Positions 1-13,143 are shown, counted from the first letter of the stretch. The stretch is 64,000 nucleotides of DNA from Ooceraea biroi (GCF_003672135.1 NC_039511.1:11124464-11188463), one strand, 5' to 3'. Notes: generated from the letters alone by a model not told the origin. Translations and numbers: made by a program.

Positions 1-3000
1 CACTAATTTTACTAGAGAAGATCCAGATTAGATGCAATTAAACTCAGACCATTAAGAAGATTTAGATTAGATTTAACTAATAGAGAATTAGGAAAATTAA
101 ATTTACGAAAATTTCAGACCTAGAATTACCAAATTTTTACTTTACTATTTTGACACAAATTTCATCATTATGTTAAGCTTAAATGTAATTTAATAGATTA
201 AAAAATTTGCATATATACGTAAATGAAAAAAATCTTATATAAATAAAAAATCTCAGTACCCTTATTTTATATAATACATCATTTACGTATATCAATGACT
301 AGTAATTATATTTTTTCCGATTGTTCGATTTCTGCAATTTTTATATTGGATTAAATCTGCAATGTTTAATATTTTATTTTAAAATACTATCTTAGCCAGT
401 TCATAGTTTTATACATATGTTACAGAATGATATTTCCTAAAATTATAATGTCGGTTAATTATTGTAACTACAATGTAATAATTACTTGTCACGTGACTAT
501 GATATAATCCATATTTTAATTTAATTTTCCATTCACGCTTTTACATTCCACTTTTATTCCAAACTATGCATGTTCTTTCCGTTCATGCAATCATGATCTT
601 TATCCTTCACTACTCCAAGTTCTCTACTTGCACTTAGAGATCATCATTTTCGAGAGTTTTGCCGCTCGCTGCAGAATACTTCGGACATTATACGACATTC
701 TCCGTCATCTTTGCGTCACGCCTGGGGAATCTTCCGCACTTCTTCTTCTTCTCTATCATTCGCAGAAGTCGAAGTTAACTTCCGTCGACTTCTGTCAAAT
801 CGAGACAATGGCGCGAATACTGCTGTGTCGCGAGCTGCGCTACTTGCAATTTAAATGCAGTCGCGTCGCTCACGCGTTTCATCTTTCGTAATCCGCGTCT
901 TACATCGACCAGATAGCACTTAAGACAGAGACTTCGCGTAACTTCCGGTCAGGTGAAGTCTCTCGCTTGAAGCTCACGACGAAGCTAACTCATGGGAGGA
1001 TGTGAGTCACGAGCGCGCTATTAAAAGGGCGTCGTAGCTTTTCATCGCGGCGCCGTTGGCTGCGAGTTGATGCCCGAAAACTTTCTAAGTACCCGCTCCG
1101 TTTTCCCCGTAAAACGTAAATCTAGGTCAAAGTAAATGACAGTAATATCGAGGCTGATACGACTCTACAAGGGATTACTCGTAAAACGCGGATCCTGTTT
1201 AGTTCGAATTCTCTTGTTTTACAAAGGGTATAGAACACTCGAGTTTTGAATGTTGACTACTACCGCTTGCAGCCATCGTGTATACTACTTTTACTGTATA
1301 ATAACAATGGAAATTAAATTAAAAATAAGACAAATAATGTGATCTCCTTTGCTATTTTCACTAAAAATAAATTATTCTTAAATTGGCTAAATCCAAATTT
1401 GGAACTAGACTAAAACAGTTATATAAAACTACCCCGTGTCTTCTAATAATTAATGTAATATATAGAAACATATGGCAAACCTGGCAAATTTTAGTTATAA
1501 AAGGCTATTAAAAAAGAAAAGAAAACTGGATAAGTAAAAATTGAATAAAAAATAAAATTTTATTGATTAAAGTAACTTTCTCTTTATTTTTGACAATTAC
1601 CATCTCTTCTTACTTTGATAGACAGTGATTGCAGAATAGCACTAGATAGAGAAGAATAGAATTTCGTCCATCACCATCATTGCTATTATCTTTAAAGACC
1701 TATTTGAAGAGGAAGACTTAATAAACCGGAAGATAAATGCACGATCGGGTTGAGTGACGGGACTCAGCGTAATTGGTTCGGAGGCGATAACTGGCCACGA
1801 AATTCGCTGTCGCGGTTACTTCCACTCACGGCGAGCGGTTACCAGCGCGCGTTGTGCGAACGAACTGCGCCGGATACCGGAAACTTTCAATTCGCTTCTG
1901 ACCGCGTCATCAGCCCTGTAACCTCGTTAGTGTCGGCCAGACTCCGTATTTACCCTGAGTTTGGCGCCGGCGAACTTTCGGGCGGGACAACGAGATCAGC
2001 CTCTGTCCACCTCAACTTCGGCACGCAATCCGCGTCGCGTCAAGTCCTGTGTCAGTCAGGGTAACACGGAACGTGTGTAGTCCATTTTGCAATAAATACA
2101 CAGCAAACTGTAAAATGGACTACGCTTTACGCAATTAAGATATTAATAAAAATATTTCGAAGCAAAAAGCTAAATTTGTGAAAAATGTAATAGAGATAAA
2201 AAGTGTAAATCTCTAGAAGGAGGATTTCATAGTTACAAGGGTGATAATTAGAAAGACCCTCTGACGAAAATAGGAAAGTAAAATAAGTACATTTCTACTA
2301 GAAACAGCGTCACGATTAAGATAAGTTTGAAATCCTCCTCAGATGCCATGTCACGTTATTATACATCATGTACGATATAAAGTACATGTTACGTAAACTT
2401 ACATTTTGGAATGATGTATTGTCAGTGCGAAGCTGTCCGTAACCGTATGCCGGTGACAGTTACCGCGAAACAACGGGAAACGGAGCCGTTGAGAATCACT
2501 CTAATCCTCGTAAAGGGATTCTCCCTGTGTATATATATCTCTGTCCTTTCAGGTAATCTGAGCTTAACTAAACTCAGTCTTAAACTTGCTCGCAGTAATA
2601 GTCTTCGCTGTTAATCGAAGCTCCGCTCTTGTGCTCTTGCGCTTTCGAAAGTTGCCATGGACGACGACGATGACGACGACAACGACCATGGCGTGCGTAC
2701 TACGATTTTGTAGGACTTCGCCAGTGACCCTAAAGCACAATGTAAGGGCTCGATTAGGGCGTTATCCAGTACGGCATGAATATCAAACTTCGGACAGGAA
2801 TATCGCTTCGTGTTCTGTTCCATTTACGTAACTTCAGCCGGGAACACGCCGAATTCGACACGTCACCTTCGACTTTAGAGAGAGAGAGAGACTTCGATTG
2901 AAATCAGATATCTCGTGATCGTTATTTATTAACGAGTTATTCGATCAAGTTTTCTTGAACGAAACTGAGATCTGAAATCGACATTTTGTAACATAAACGT

Positions 3001-6000
3001 AAAGGCATTTGTTCATTTGTTGCAAAGATTAAGTATCTATGAGCAATTGATAATAGAAGGTAAGAACTTTGAAGCTTAATCAAAATTTAAGAGATAAAAT
3101 AGATAACAAGATCATAGCCTTCTACTTATCCGCTAACATGAATATTTTCTTTAGCGAAAGATGATCCCGAAAATTATGAGATAAAAAAATACTGACTATT
3201 CGCTTTATGAATCAATTATACTTATCTTGGCTTTACTTAAGCATTGTACGCGTAAAAGGATACTTCTACATCATCACACTCAGCTATTACTGACCCTCGG
3301 TATACCACCCTTTGTCTGTTCTCGCGGTCCAGCACGACATAAATTCTCACTTCCTCGTTCATTTAGTTCAAAGTATCAGTAGAATGAGATTTGCGCGAAA
3401 ATGGACGTGGAGCATAAGTTTGGCAGCTTATTTTCTCGTCCGCAAGTATAACGCGCGGATGAAGAGAGACGTTTGCCGGACGTTTCTGGACGTTTGTCGG
3501 CGCGGTGCAATGTGAATACATATAAGGGTGTAGTAAAGTTGAGGTGCTATAGTATGTCGTAACGGGCACATGCACACGCGAGCACGCCGGTTCTAATATG
3601 GGAAAATGCAGCGCCGTCGGTGTAACTTCAACCGGCGTCACTCGCACATTTGCGTTGCATATAATTTACATAATGAGCATCCATTTGCTTAGAAACGTTC
3701 TCTGGAAAGGGTCGGATGAAAGTTAAACGTGCTTGTGCCCTCACCCGACTGTGGTTCTCGATGTCGCCCAATTCGTTCCTTTCACGCGCACTCAAGCTAT
3801 AGTAGACCAACAAATTTAACAGAATCTCATGTGATGTACGGGCAATATTTTGTTAAATCTTACATCTACGTTAAGAATTATCCGGTCAATATTGAATTAT
3901 ATTATTATTACATAAAGCGTGCAAAAGTGCTGTTGAATTATTATTTAAAGAATTTTTCCAGCAATTTTGTTATTATTTGTGCAGAAATTTTTTCATGTTA
4001 AAATATTGCGTGCAGCACATTCGATAACAGATATTGGAAAATTGAAAATTTATTTGTGCACGTTCCTCTAATCTAATATGTATAGGCCAATGATATATGT
4101 TATACCTTCCAAGCGTCTTCAGTCTTCCAGATCAGAGCCATTGTTCCAGCTGTAGCACTTTACGATCGACGGGCAAACAAATGTCAGCTACGACAAGCGA
4201 CGTCGTCGTGCACGTTACCCTCGTTTACACAGCTTTTCCAATCTGTCAACTTGTTCCCGATTTTCTGTCGGAGTTAGCGTATCCCGTTTACGTCCGTCGA
4301 ACGCGACATAAGCTCATTTCCACCTAAAAGGACCCTGGCCCTCCCGCGCTTGCGATATGAATACGTATAAGGCAATATTAAACTTCTCGTAGGGCTATCC
4401 ACCGCGATATACATCCCTCCTACCTTGGTGAAACGTACGAGCGGTTATAGCATATGTGCATGTATCTTACGCACAGGGCTGACCCTGCAAAATCCTATTC
4501 TGCGTACTGTACCCGCTTGCCCTTTCTTAGTATCGTATTTTTAATGCTTAAAGTGAAATGATGTTTATCATATCTTCTTATATCCATTTAAATTACGTGC
4601 TGCAAAATTACATAATTTTAAAAGTTAAATTAGATTTTGAGAATTAACATTTAATTTAAAAACTAAGAAACTTTTATATGTCCTATAGGTAGCTGTAGAG
4701 CGCACTCCTTTAAGTTTCTAGTAAACTTTGTAAACTTTTTCAAATCAATTTTTTTAACTTCCAAGGATATATATTCATATATTCCTGTTGACGTTTATCA
4801 ATTCTCGAAGAGGCAGTTATTGATAGATTGAACGTCTTACATGCGCGATTATATCGCGTTCCTATAGTCCACTTTTCTATTCCATTTTTAATTTGCTTCC
4901 AGTTAACCAATTATCAATTGGAACTGTTATCATCTTCCTCCGGCCCTGTATCTGCGAAAGCACCTGATGCAGGCTGAACATAGTCAGATCCAATATATGT
5001 ATATACTTGCATATATATAGGGTGCTCAACATGTATCATATTATTTCTTTGACTAATTAGTATATACAAATTTGTAGTCGAATATTTTTTACAAAGAAAA
5101 TCAAATAGAATATATTTCTAAATTCACTTTGAAATATGCACTTTATAGTATACTTTTATAACTAAAATTTAAGCAAAAATTCTAAGCTCTTAAAATCAAA
5201 TTAAAAAATTAAAGTTGGAATTGATTCCTTCATGTGAAATTCAATTAGTCTAACACTCTTTGTTTTTAATTGCTAAACTATTCCATAAAATTATGGGCAT
5301 CCCGGCCCTTTCATCTCGAAGAATTCTTTATTTTGTGTTAACGAAATAGCCTGTCATTAAGAAATATTGCATATTAACAATGCGACACCCTATGCATATA
5401 CCCGAGACGTGCACGCGTATTGCACGAACGTTTAAGCACACGCGCGCAAAACGATGGGACCATGCATATAACGCCAATGCGTATATTCGGCCGGTGTACA
5501 GTCGAGGGTTTTAGCATGCGGGGCAAGCCGGCCTTTAATGTTGAAATATCGCTGGAACGTCGTGGTGTCTCCCCGTTGGTCTTGTCGTCGTCGTCGTCGT
5601 CTTGCCATACAAAATCTCGGGGTCCTTTTGCTAGGAGCGCAAAACCCCTAACCACACGCTCAAATCTGTCCCTCGTCTGCTGCTTTGTTAGACGTACATA
5701 TATCACAGTTAATTATTAAATAACTAAAGTAAGAAAATACTTTGGAAATTGTTATGTTTAGTAGTTCTTGTCTCGAGGAATCATTATTAAGTTACTATTA
5801 TTACGCATTATTATATTACGTATTTATTATTAAATAATTAATTCAAGATTACAAATTATAATATTATTATTAAATAAAAAATTCATTGTTATTGTATACG
5901 ACAGTCTTTCAACGGAATCTGACGATAGCAACAGTTTTATCTGTTAACAATTAGCTTCGTCGTGTCATCTATCATTAATGCTGCAGTAGACTATCATTCT

Positions 6001-7809
6001 CAAACACGCGCCTCCACGTAGACCTTTCTCAAGCATAAATCTGTTGCGAACGTACACGCTTACCTAGCACGCAGTGAATGTCAGGCGATAGTCACTTACA
6101 AAATTGACAATTATTCAGTTTTTTTCGTATCTGTGAGCAATTTTTCCTATAATAAATGTGCGATGTATCAATATATAATTCTAAACATTATATTTTTTAA
6201 TTTACAGTTACAGTTAATTAATTAATTAAGTTAATTATTTAATTTACATTACAGTGTTTAATTAAATATCATGTAAAAAAGTATCTTTTTCATCACCGTG
6301 TCACTAATGGACTTTATCGATGTTAATTTCAATAAATTTTCCAACATTTTATGTGATATCAGTAACGTTATCCTACGGCAAGACAGGACATTAACGTTGA
6401 GAAATAATTGATAATACTGCCATTAGCTGTACTGGGTTAATATGGAGTTAAATCAACAGAGGATTAGTAAGCCTCTTAGTGTAGTTGAATCCCTAAGCAG
6501 TCCAATTGATTTCTGCATGAAACGCATGCAAACATTTCGAGATCGTGTGCGAATTGAGGGACACAAAATAACGAGGGGGTCGAAAGGAGCATCTAGAAGC
6601 AGCCCCTGGTTGATGCTCGGAAAAACAAGCTGGCTGTCGCTGGGATAAGGGGATTAAGAGGGTTGTGAGCTGGCAGCTGGCAATGTAACACTCCGGCCAA
6701 TTTCCCGGATTCGGGATTGATTCATAGCCGCAGTATTCACAGACGTCACGTCGAGTTCGACGAGCCAAGAGACTCCAACGCCATCGTCGTGATTCAACGC
6801 CCGTTATTGCCAGCGTTTTTCGAGTCACGTACGCCTACGTGAATCGGAAGAAAAAGACGTGAATTGCAGTCGTGAAAATCCCGCAAAAATGAGCAATAAT
6901 TAATCTCACATGGGCAAGTTTTTAGCAAACGACTTTTAATATAGTCTAAAGTAGTGAATTGAAATACGATCTTCCGCAATCTTTATGTAATGAGGTACGA
7001 TATATTTATAAATCGTTATTTTCAAGTTGCATTATTCTTTAAAACTTAATAAAAAATAATGAATTTTAATTGATATGTTTATCTTGAAGGAATAGGTCCA
7101 CAAGAAAGTTTTTCAAATTTGTTAATAAAACTTTCTCAGTAATAAATATTAGCAATTGAATTTTTTTAAATAAAACTTGATTGAGAAACAAAAGAGAATG
7201 CACAGCTTTTCGTTAAAGTAGAAAGAGATCATAAAACGCTTGCAAATAAAAATCTATTCTGCCGTGTAAAATTCATGCAATAACTTTTTCAACGGAAAAA
7301 TTCCAATCACCAATCGCAGGGATAAAACTTTGAAGTGATCAGGCGAGTACGTAGTAGTAGTAGACGAGTAAGTAGCTGCGATGAAAGTTTGTTCGATTTC
7401 TCACAATTTTTATTAGAGAGCGAATCACATCTTTCTCTTGCCATCATCGTAGCCCATTCGCTTCTTCTTTGTTATTAATGGCCTGTCCAGTTAATCTGCA
7501 ATTTTTTCGATGAAATAATAATCATTGCTAAGAAAGAAAAAACGATGACGAGAAAAGAGAGAGAGAAACGCCACCCTCTCTTTCTCTCATGATTTTTCAT
7601 AAAATCTAAGTTAAGAATTATGTAATGCTGATGCATCGTTCGTCCTTATTTTCTTAACAAAGAACCGACAGGACTATATTTTTCAAAATTTAAATAATGT
7701 AAAAAAATAATGTATAATAAATATATTGTAAAAGAACGTAAATAGCTATGAATATATAGAACTTAGAACAATTTTTCCATATTTTATAATATTGAAAATA
7801 AGCAGAGAG

Positions 7810-7845
<36 letters not shown>

Positions 7846-8439
7846 TTCAGGAAGCCGTTAAAATTTTGAGATGAGAAATCGATTATGTTAGGCAAGGTCA
7901 CAGATGAGGTCTGACAAGGTCTGCAGAGGGTCAATGAAGTTCGAGGGGGTCCAGCAAGGTCAATGATGCAAATGAATATGCAAATATAATGCATGTAATC
8001 CGAGTACGCTGAAGATTAACGCGACTTCGTGTAGCATCTTTGACGCCATATCTATATGCACTTTTTTTATTCTTTTTTCGTCTCCCTCAATCAATTTCCT
8101 TACATACAGCATTGATAAGACATCTCGTATCAAGCATAGTAATTTGATAGAAGTGACTTCGAATCTGTCGGTAATGTACCCTATCAAGGTTCTGGTTGCA
8201 AAAGCATCTTGCAAATTAAGACAGAAAGATGCTACCTTTCTCAGAGAAGAATGAACTCTCAATAATCAATTTTACAATAATACAGAAATTTGATTAGGCG
8301 AATTACATTTTTTAAATACACATTTAATATAGTGTTTTGTGTGGCGGATGAGTTGCAATACCGAACTATTCGTTGAAGCAATATCCGCTCAAAAGTTAAT
8401 TCTGATTAATGATTCTTTCATTGTTTAAATGTTAATTTA
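1..8439. other. Gene-poor AT-rich intergenic (or distant intronic) DNA
   Basis: No reading frame here looks like a conserved protein. Two GC-richer islands stand out, about 640-1080 and 1741-2065. The second is open for about 104 codons on the plus strand without an ATG and matches no family I know, so it may be a promoter or non-coding exon. Small structures: a hairpin with 12-bp perfect arms at 2077-2088 and 2112-2123, a GTC run at 5585-5602, and a TA microsatellite at 7819-7845. A minus-strand frame at 7960-8262 (about 100 codons) is unrecognised. Confidence 0.5.
7819..7845. repeat. TA dinucleotide microsatellite
   Basis: Uninterrupted TA repeat directly followed by a degenerate AAGGTC-rich stretch (about 7890-7965). 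Confidence 0.9.
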
Positions 8440-8740
8440 AATGTTAGATTTATCCGTCAGATTGTGCAATGTAGCATTGTGTAATCTCAACGCTACTTTG
8501 ATAGTAATGGACATTTATCAAATATGCTTCTGATTAGACACGTCCGCGAGCACCGGAAATTTCACATTCACACGAACGTATTTTAAGATGTCCAGTTACA
8601 CATCTTTAGTTATTATCCAATTGCAATTTTGCACATCAGCTATCGATTAACTAGGTCAAACTGATCGCTATCCACGGTATTTCACAGGAAACTGTCCATA
8701 ATTCTCCCTAGACGGATATTTGTAGGTATTCGAGTGTCAG
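8440..8740 (-). pseudogene. Decayed DNase II exon (relic of the tandem duplication)
   Basis: This stretch is clearly similar to exon 4 of the intact DNase II gene (14302-14620). The best-kept part is about 8648-8740, matching about 14500-14590; it shares the phrase CACAGGAAACT and the AGACGG that follows, and similarity extends back to about 8475. Indels break the frame and no neighbouring DNase II exons are visible, so it is a dead fragment. It lies about 0.85 kb upstream of the short VAV, as intact DNase II lies upstream of full-length Vav, which marks the left part of one duplicated DNase II-Vav block. The assignment rests on visual alignment. Confidence 0.8.
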
Positions 8741-8869
8741 TTCCTTTAATTAATAAATATCATAAAGTCGAAACAATAAAATGAATTAGAAAATATTTCT
8801 TTTTTTACTTTTGTTTTTTATTCTTTATATGCATTTATGTAACTTACTCTCGGTACTGTCTTTCCAAAG

Positions 8870-9558
8870 CAGGAATTCCTTTTTGCAAAAATCGACCGCG
8901 GAAACGACGTTCTTGAAGCCACATCGAGCAACACCTATCTGATAATGCCCAGACGTCCTGTGTACGCACGAAATTTTTAAATATCTGCGGTTGAGCGTAC
9001 GGAATTTCGTTTGTCGGTTCAAGCGATAGAGTGCGGCCGCGAGTTCACCGTACGATAGCGAAACAAATGTCACGATAATTTGTCGCCGAGAATGAGAGCG
9101 AACATAGTACGGTGCGTAGAATGTGATTACACGCGAATAACTACTAATAGTTTGGTATTACACAATGTACCGCATTATGTCTGGTACTTTTTCTGTATAT
9201 CTTATCTGCAGACTCTGCATATCTGACCCTTGTGGCTTCACTTCCTTCCTTCCTCCGCAAGTAATGACTAAGAAATGCGAAGGATGAGACTGTGAAGTGG
9301 GATGGAAGTCAAGAACCACCGCTGCTGATTGCACTTGAATACTTTTACAGCGGGCGAAGCGACAACTTGGTTCCGGCGTTCCATAACGCGGCCCCATAAT
9401 GAACGCAGAAGAAGACACTCAGTGATCAGTAATCAGTGATCAGTGACGTTTGATGTATATCTTCGACATCGCAAGCTCAACAATAAAGACACAAAGCGTC
9501 TGTAAAATTGGAAACAAGTGTTTAGTGTTTTAATCGTCGGGCAATAAAGAGCAATAAA
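8870..9558 (+). promoter_or_regulatory. Promoter/5' UTR region of the short VAV, homologous to that of Vav
   Basis: This segment aligns in patches with 18180-18770 upstream of full-length Vav. Shared patches include GCGGCCGCG near 9036, a GCAGACTC patch near 9210, and TTGGTTCCGGCGT at about 9367 (copy at about 18694). The transcription start and non-coding leader were therefore duplicated along with the coding exons. From about 9410 to 9455 the leader runs directly into sequence resembling the second leader exon of Vav, with no counterpart of the roughly 0.6-kb stretch that separates them there. Confidence 0.6.
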
Positions 9559-12500
9559 ATGAGTAGACCAGGAAGCGCGGACGCTGGCAAGGATTGGTAC
9601 GAGTGTATCAATTGGTTGACGAGATGCGGTGTGTTGGGAGCAGATCACAAGGCCAATGGACCAGATGCGACCGCATTTGATCTTGCTTATGTGTTGCAAG
9701 ATGGTGTTCTGTTGTGCAATCTGCTGAACATCATGCACCCAGGAAGCATAGATGTGAAACATGTGAACCAAAAACCACAGTTGGTTCAGTTTCTTTGCCT
9801 GCGCAACATTAAAATGTTCCTGACGGTGTGCTCGAACGTTTTCGGTCTATCTGAGTCGGAACTGTTCGAACCAGCTATGCTGTTTGACTTGTCTAATTTC
9901 CATCGCGTTCTCTGCACGCTCTCTGCCTTATCGAATTGTTCGCGATTCAGACGAAATAGTATATAGTAAATAATTTTTTTGTTTTTACATTTCTTGGCAT
10001 CAAGCTTGAGATTATGATTAATTAATTAGAAACTTATTGCAGTGGTTTTTCCATTGGTCATGTAAAATCGCAAGAAAATATAAATTCAAGGTAATTAAAC
10101 GTTGTAATTTTTCTTAGCATCCATGCTTTAGTTTATGTACTGTTCTTTTATGTTTTTATGTCACAGCTATGAGGAAATATACCAGAGAATTAGGCTACAC
10201 GATTATGATGACGCAGACTGCAGAATAAAAACTTGTATCTTCGAGGAGGGCGAGTATAGCACTTTTTACAGCTACCCTCAAAGCGAGAAGATTTACCAGA
10301 ATGTCTGTGGTTTGCATCTGTCGCCTCCTCCGTTTATTATGCAGGTCATTTTCTCACAGTTATTAAAGAATAGATCAGCGGAATAGAAGCTTTTCTTTAT
10401 TATTAAAATGATTAATTATTATCGTTATCCACATGATGTCTTGTGCTTGATATTGAACTATAATTGTCACAAAATACTCTTCTTATCGAGGTAATTTCTG
10501 CAATAACAGAGTGATGCCGGAGGCAAGAAGAGGGATTACGTGATTCAAGAACTCGTAGACACCGAGCGAAACTATATGGAGTTTCTCAATAGTCTGCTTA
10601 AACATTTCGCCCGACCGTTATCATCGCTATTGCGACCCGAGGATTCCGCCCGTATCTTCTTCGGCCTCAAAGAACTCTCCGAAATTCACGCGGGTTTCCA
10701 TAGTCAATTGTGCAAGACGCGAAACAGTGCCGTGATCGCTCAAATTTTTCTGGACTGGAAAAAGAAGTTTCTCATCTACGGTGATTACTGCGCAAATCTT
10801 ACTACTGCACAGAATACTTTACAGGAAACCTGTGCACGTAATGAAGTGATCAATCAGGAAGTTATCGTAAGTCCGTTAGCGTAAATCGTAAAATCGTAAA
10901 ATCAGAAAATCAAGAGAAAATTGAAAACTTTATATTTTGCAAGTACCTATATTAAACTGTCTATAAAATAAATCATTACTTTATGAAAATATTGTTTCGG
11001 AAAAAATATGAATGATATTTAGATATAGAAATAATGTGTATTTTTGAACTGTGACATTAATATCTTGACAATAATATCTATTACAGAGATGCCAAATAGA
11101 AGCTAACAATAATAAATTCAAACTATGTGATATATTACCTGTACCGATACAGCGACTGCTTAAGTACCAGTTATTATTGGATAAATTAATCAAGGAGACT
11201 CCTTGTGAGTGGGTCGAGGATTATCAAGTATTGATGAAAGCACAGGAAGCGATGATCGACATCATTCAATATACAAATGAAGTGAAATGCGACTCTGATA
11301 CGTTAGACATCATCAAGGATATTCAAGCATCGATAATGGCTTGGGATGCGCCTGAAGATATGCAGTTGAAAAATTTTGGCCGGTTACTTCGCGATGGCGA
11401 GCTCAAGGTTCACTTAAAGCTTTCTTAAATAAAGGAACATTTTCACGAAGTTGGCGCGCAGAAACCTGCTTGACGACAATGTTAATTATAAAATCACTTA
11501 ATCAAAATTTAACTATCACTTGAGAATCTCTTTCATGATATTATAATGCAGACTATTATTTTGGAATAAATTAAGTTTGAGATAAGTTATGCATCTTTTC
11601 CATATCTTAATTTAGCATTAAATATATATAGATATGCAATATATGTGTATATTGTTACAAAGATTACACCATCATAATCCGTTAAGATAATATCACTAAA
11701 AATAAAATCTGCGAATAATATTATAGAGAAATAACGTAGATAATATAAATTCTAGAAAAAAAACATACGATGAATAACACAACTAATTTGACATAATATG
11801 CAAAATGTTGCTAAATTAATTTATTTTGCAGGTAAAACCTCAAGGCGATTTGCGAATAAAAACTCGTTATGTATTTGTATTCGAACAGATGATGTTAATC
11901 TGCAAGCCTGGTAAGGCGGACCAGTATCGTTACCGGGAAACCCTGTGGTTAAACGATTATAAATTGGAGTATCATACAAACAAAATCATACGACACTCAT
12001 TGAGCAAAAGTTCACGACGGCCCTACGAATGGCTACTTGTACATAAGCAGACATGCACGATGTACACGTTATATGCACGAACAGAGGAGCAGAAACAAAT
12101 ATGGATAAAGACGTTACAAAAGGCAATGGACAACATCAACCCCGAAGCTTGTCGTAATACTAATCATAAATTTAAGTTTACAACATTCGATACTCCCAAT
12201 AGTTGTCTTCGGTGTGATAAATTCCTCAAAGGTCTGATATTGCAGGTAAAGTACAATAAAAAATAAATAAAATAAAAAGTTAAATAAAAAATAAAAAAAG
12301 TTCACATACGGTGTTAAAGTTTTTTTTTCTATAAATATAAAAGGATAACATAATTTTCTCTAGAAGTTCTCTTTCTAAAGAACTTTCTTTTATAATGTTG
12401 GAATACAGAATATTGTAAAAGTTTAATGATGGATATCGTTTCATATTTTTATGTGATTTTTAAGTAATTCATCTTCTTACATAGGGCTACAAGTGTGAAA

Positions 12501-12700
12501 TGTGTCACTTAGCTGTACATAAGCATTGCATTGCTGACGCAGGTCATTGTATGCCAAAGCCGCTGTCGCCGACATCGTCGTCGCCGACATTGTCGTCGCC
12601 GACATTGTCGTCACCAACATTGTCATCACCGATATTGCCGTCGCCGACATTACCGTTGCCGCCGCGACCTAATGTAGCTAGGTATTCCTATCTGACGTGA
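9559..12700 (+). CDS. Short VAV-family Rho guanine-nucleotide exchange factor (CH-Ac-DH-PH-C1, no SH2/SH3)
   Basis: VAV proteins activate Rho/Rac GTPases downstream of tyrosine kinases. Exons: 9559-9965, 10043-10090, 10167-10344, 10510-10866, 11087-11407, 11832-12245, 12485-12700. All introns are GT-AG, phases agree, and the product is 646 residues. Domains: calponin homology 1-120; acidic region about 136-211; DH about 212-410; PH about 415-540; C1 zinc finger 549-597 with all Cys/His ligands. A Ser-Pro-Thr repeat tail (598-646) then ends at a stop where full-length Vav continues into SH2 and SH3. The DH motifs, including LKYQLLLDKL and NEVK, are kept, so exchange activity is plausible. With SH2 and SH3 gone it should not dock on phosphotyrosine receptors. 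Exon structure matches Vav at 19547, so it arose by DNA duplication, not retroposition. Expression is unproven. Confidence 0.88.
12566..12660 (+). repeat. 15-bp coding minisatellite (Ser-Pro-Thr-Leu-Ser unit)
   Basis: About six copies of a 15-bp unit close to TCGCCGACATTGTCG lie in the last exon of the short VAV. They encode the repeat SSPTL and sit where the C1-SH2 linker lies in full-length Vav. The period is a multiple of three, so copy-number changes keep the frame. Confidence 0.9.
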
Positions 12701-12815
12701 TACCATGTATGCAGATTTTAGCGTCCTGGTTTTCTTGATTATATTATATTTGCGCGAAACACAGTGATAAAATATTTCAGCAACGATTTTTAATTTACGA
12801 GTAATATATTCTACC
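12690..12815 (+). pseudogene. Decayed SH2-domain exon after the short VAV stop codon
   Basis: Sequence past the stop at 12698-12700 still aligns, with indels, to the SH2 part of exon 7 of full-length Vav (about 23465-23560). For example GCGCGAAACACA near 12751 matches GCACGAAACCA near 23529, and a TCAGCA patch follows in both. No trace of the SH3 exon is visible before the DNase II gene begins at 13144. The alignment was made by eye and is weaker than for the coding exons. Confidence 0.5.
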
Positions 12816-13143
12816 AAGGTTCTATGTTGCATTAAAACATGCGTATCTTCACATCAGCATTGCCAATATATTGTATACATAAAATTAAAATATATTGTAT
12901 ACATAATATGCAACTACTTCTCTACGAGAAAATATTATTTTGTAGAATATGTTCATTATTAAATGTCAAATAATATTTTCCTGACTTTACACATTATTTG
13001 AATAACGAAATTACGTGTACATGTTGAATACACATGTATGTGTGCGCTACTATGCGCAGCGAGAGTAATTATTATTGTTATGTATTATTGCAATTAGATC
13101 TCTTAACTAACAAACTCTATCAACTAAATTGTTGATAAAAGCA

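Noticed and set aside
1750..2064. 104-codon plus-strand frame in a GC-rich island
   Set aside because: No ATG start, no recognisable domain, no linked exons; kept only as a possible regulatory island.
5374..5719. Open frames on both strands around 5.4-5.7 kb
   Set aside because: They mirror each other across a GTC repeat, have no family signature and no convincing splice partners.
7960..8262. 100-codon minus-strand frame that might be a chemoreceptor fragment
   Set aside because: Has hydrophobic stretches but none of the conserved C-terminal motifs of insect odorant or gustatory receptors.
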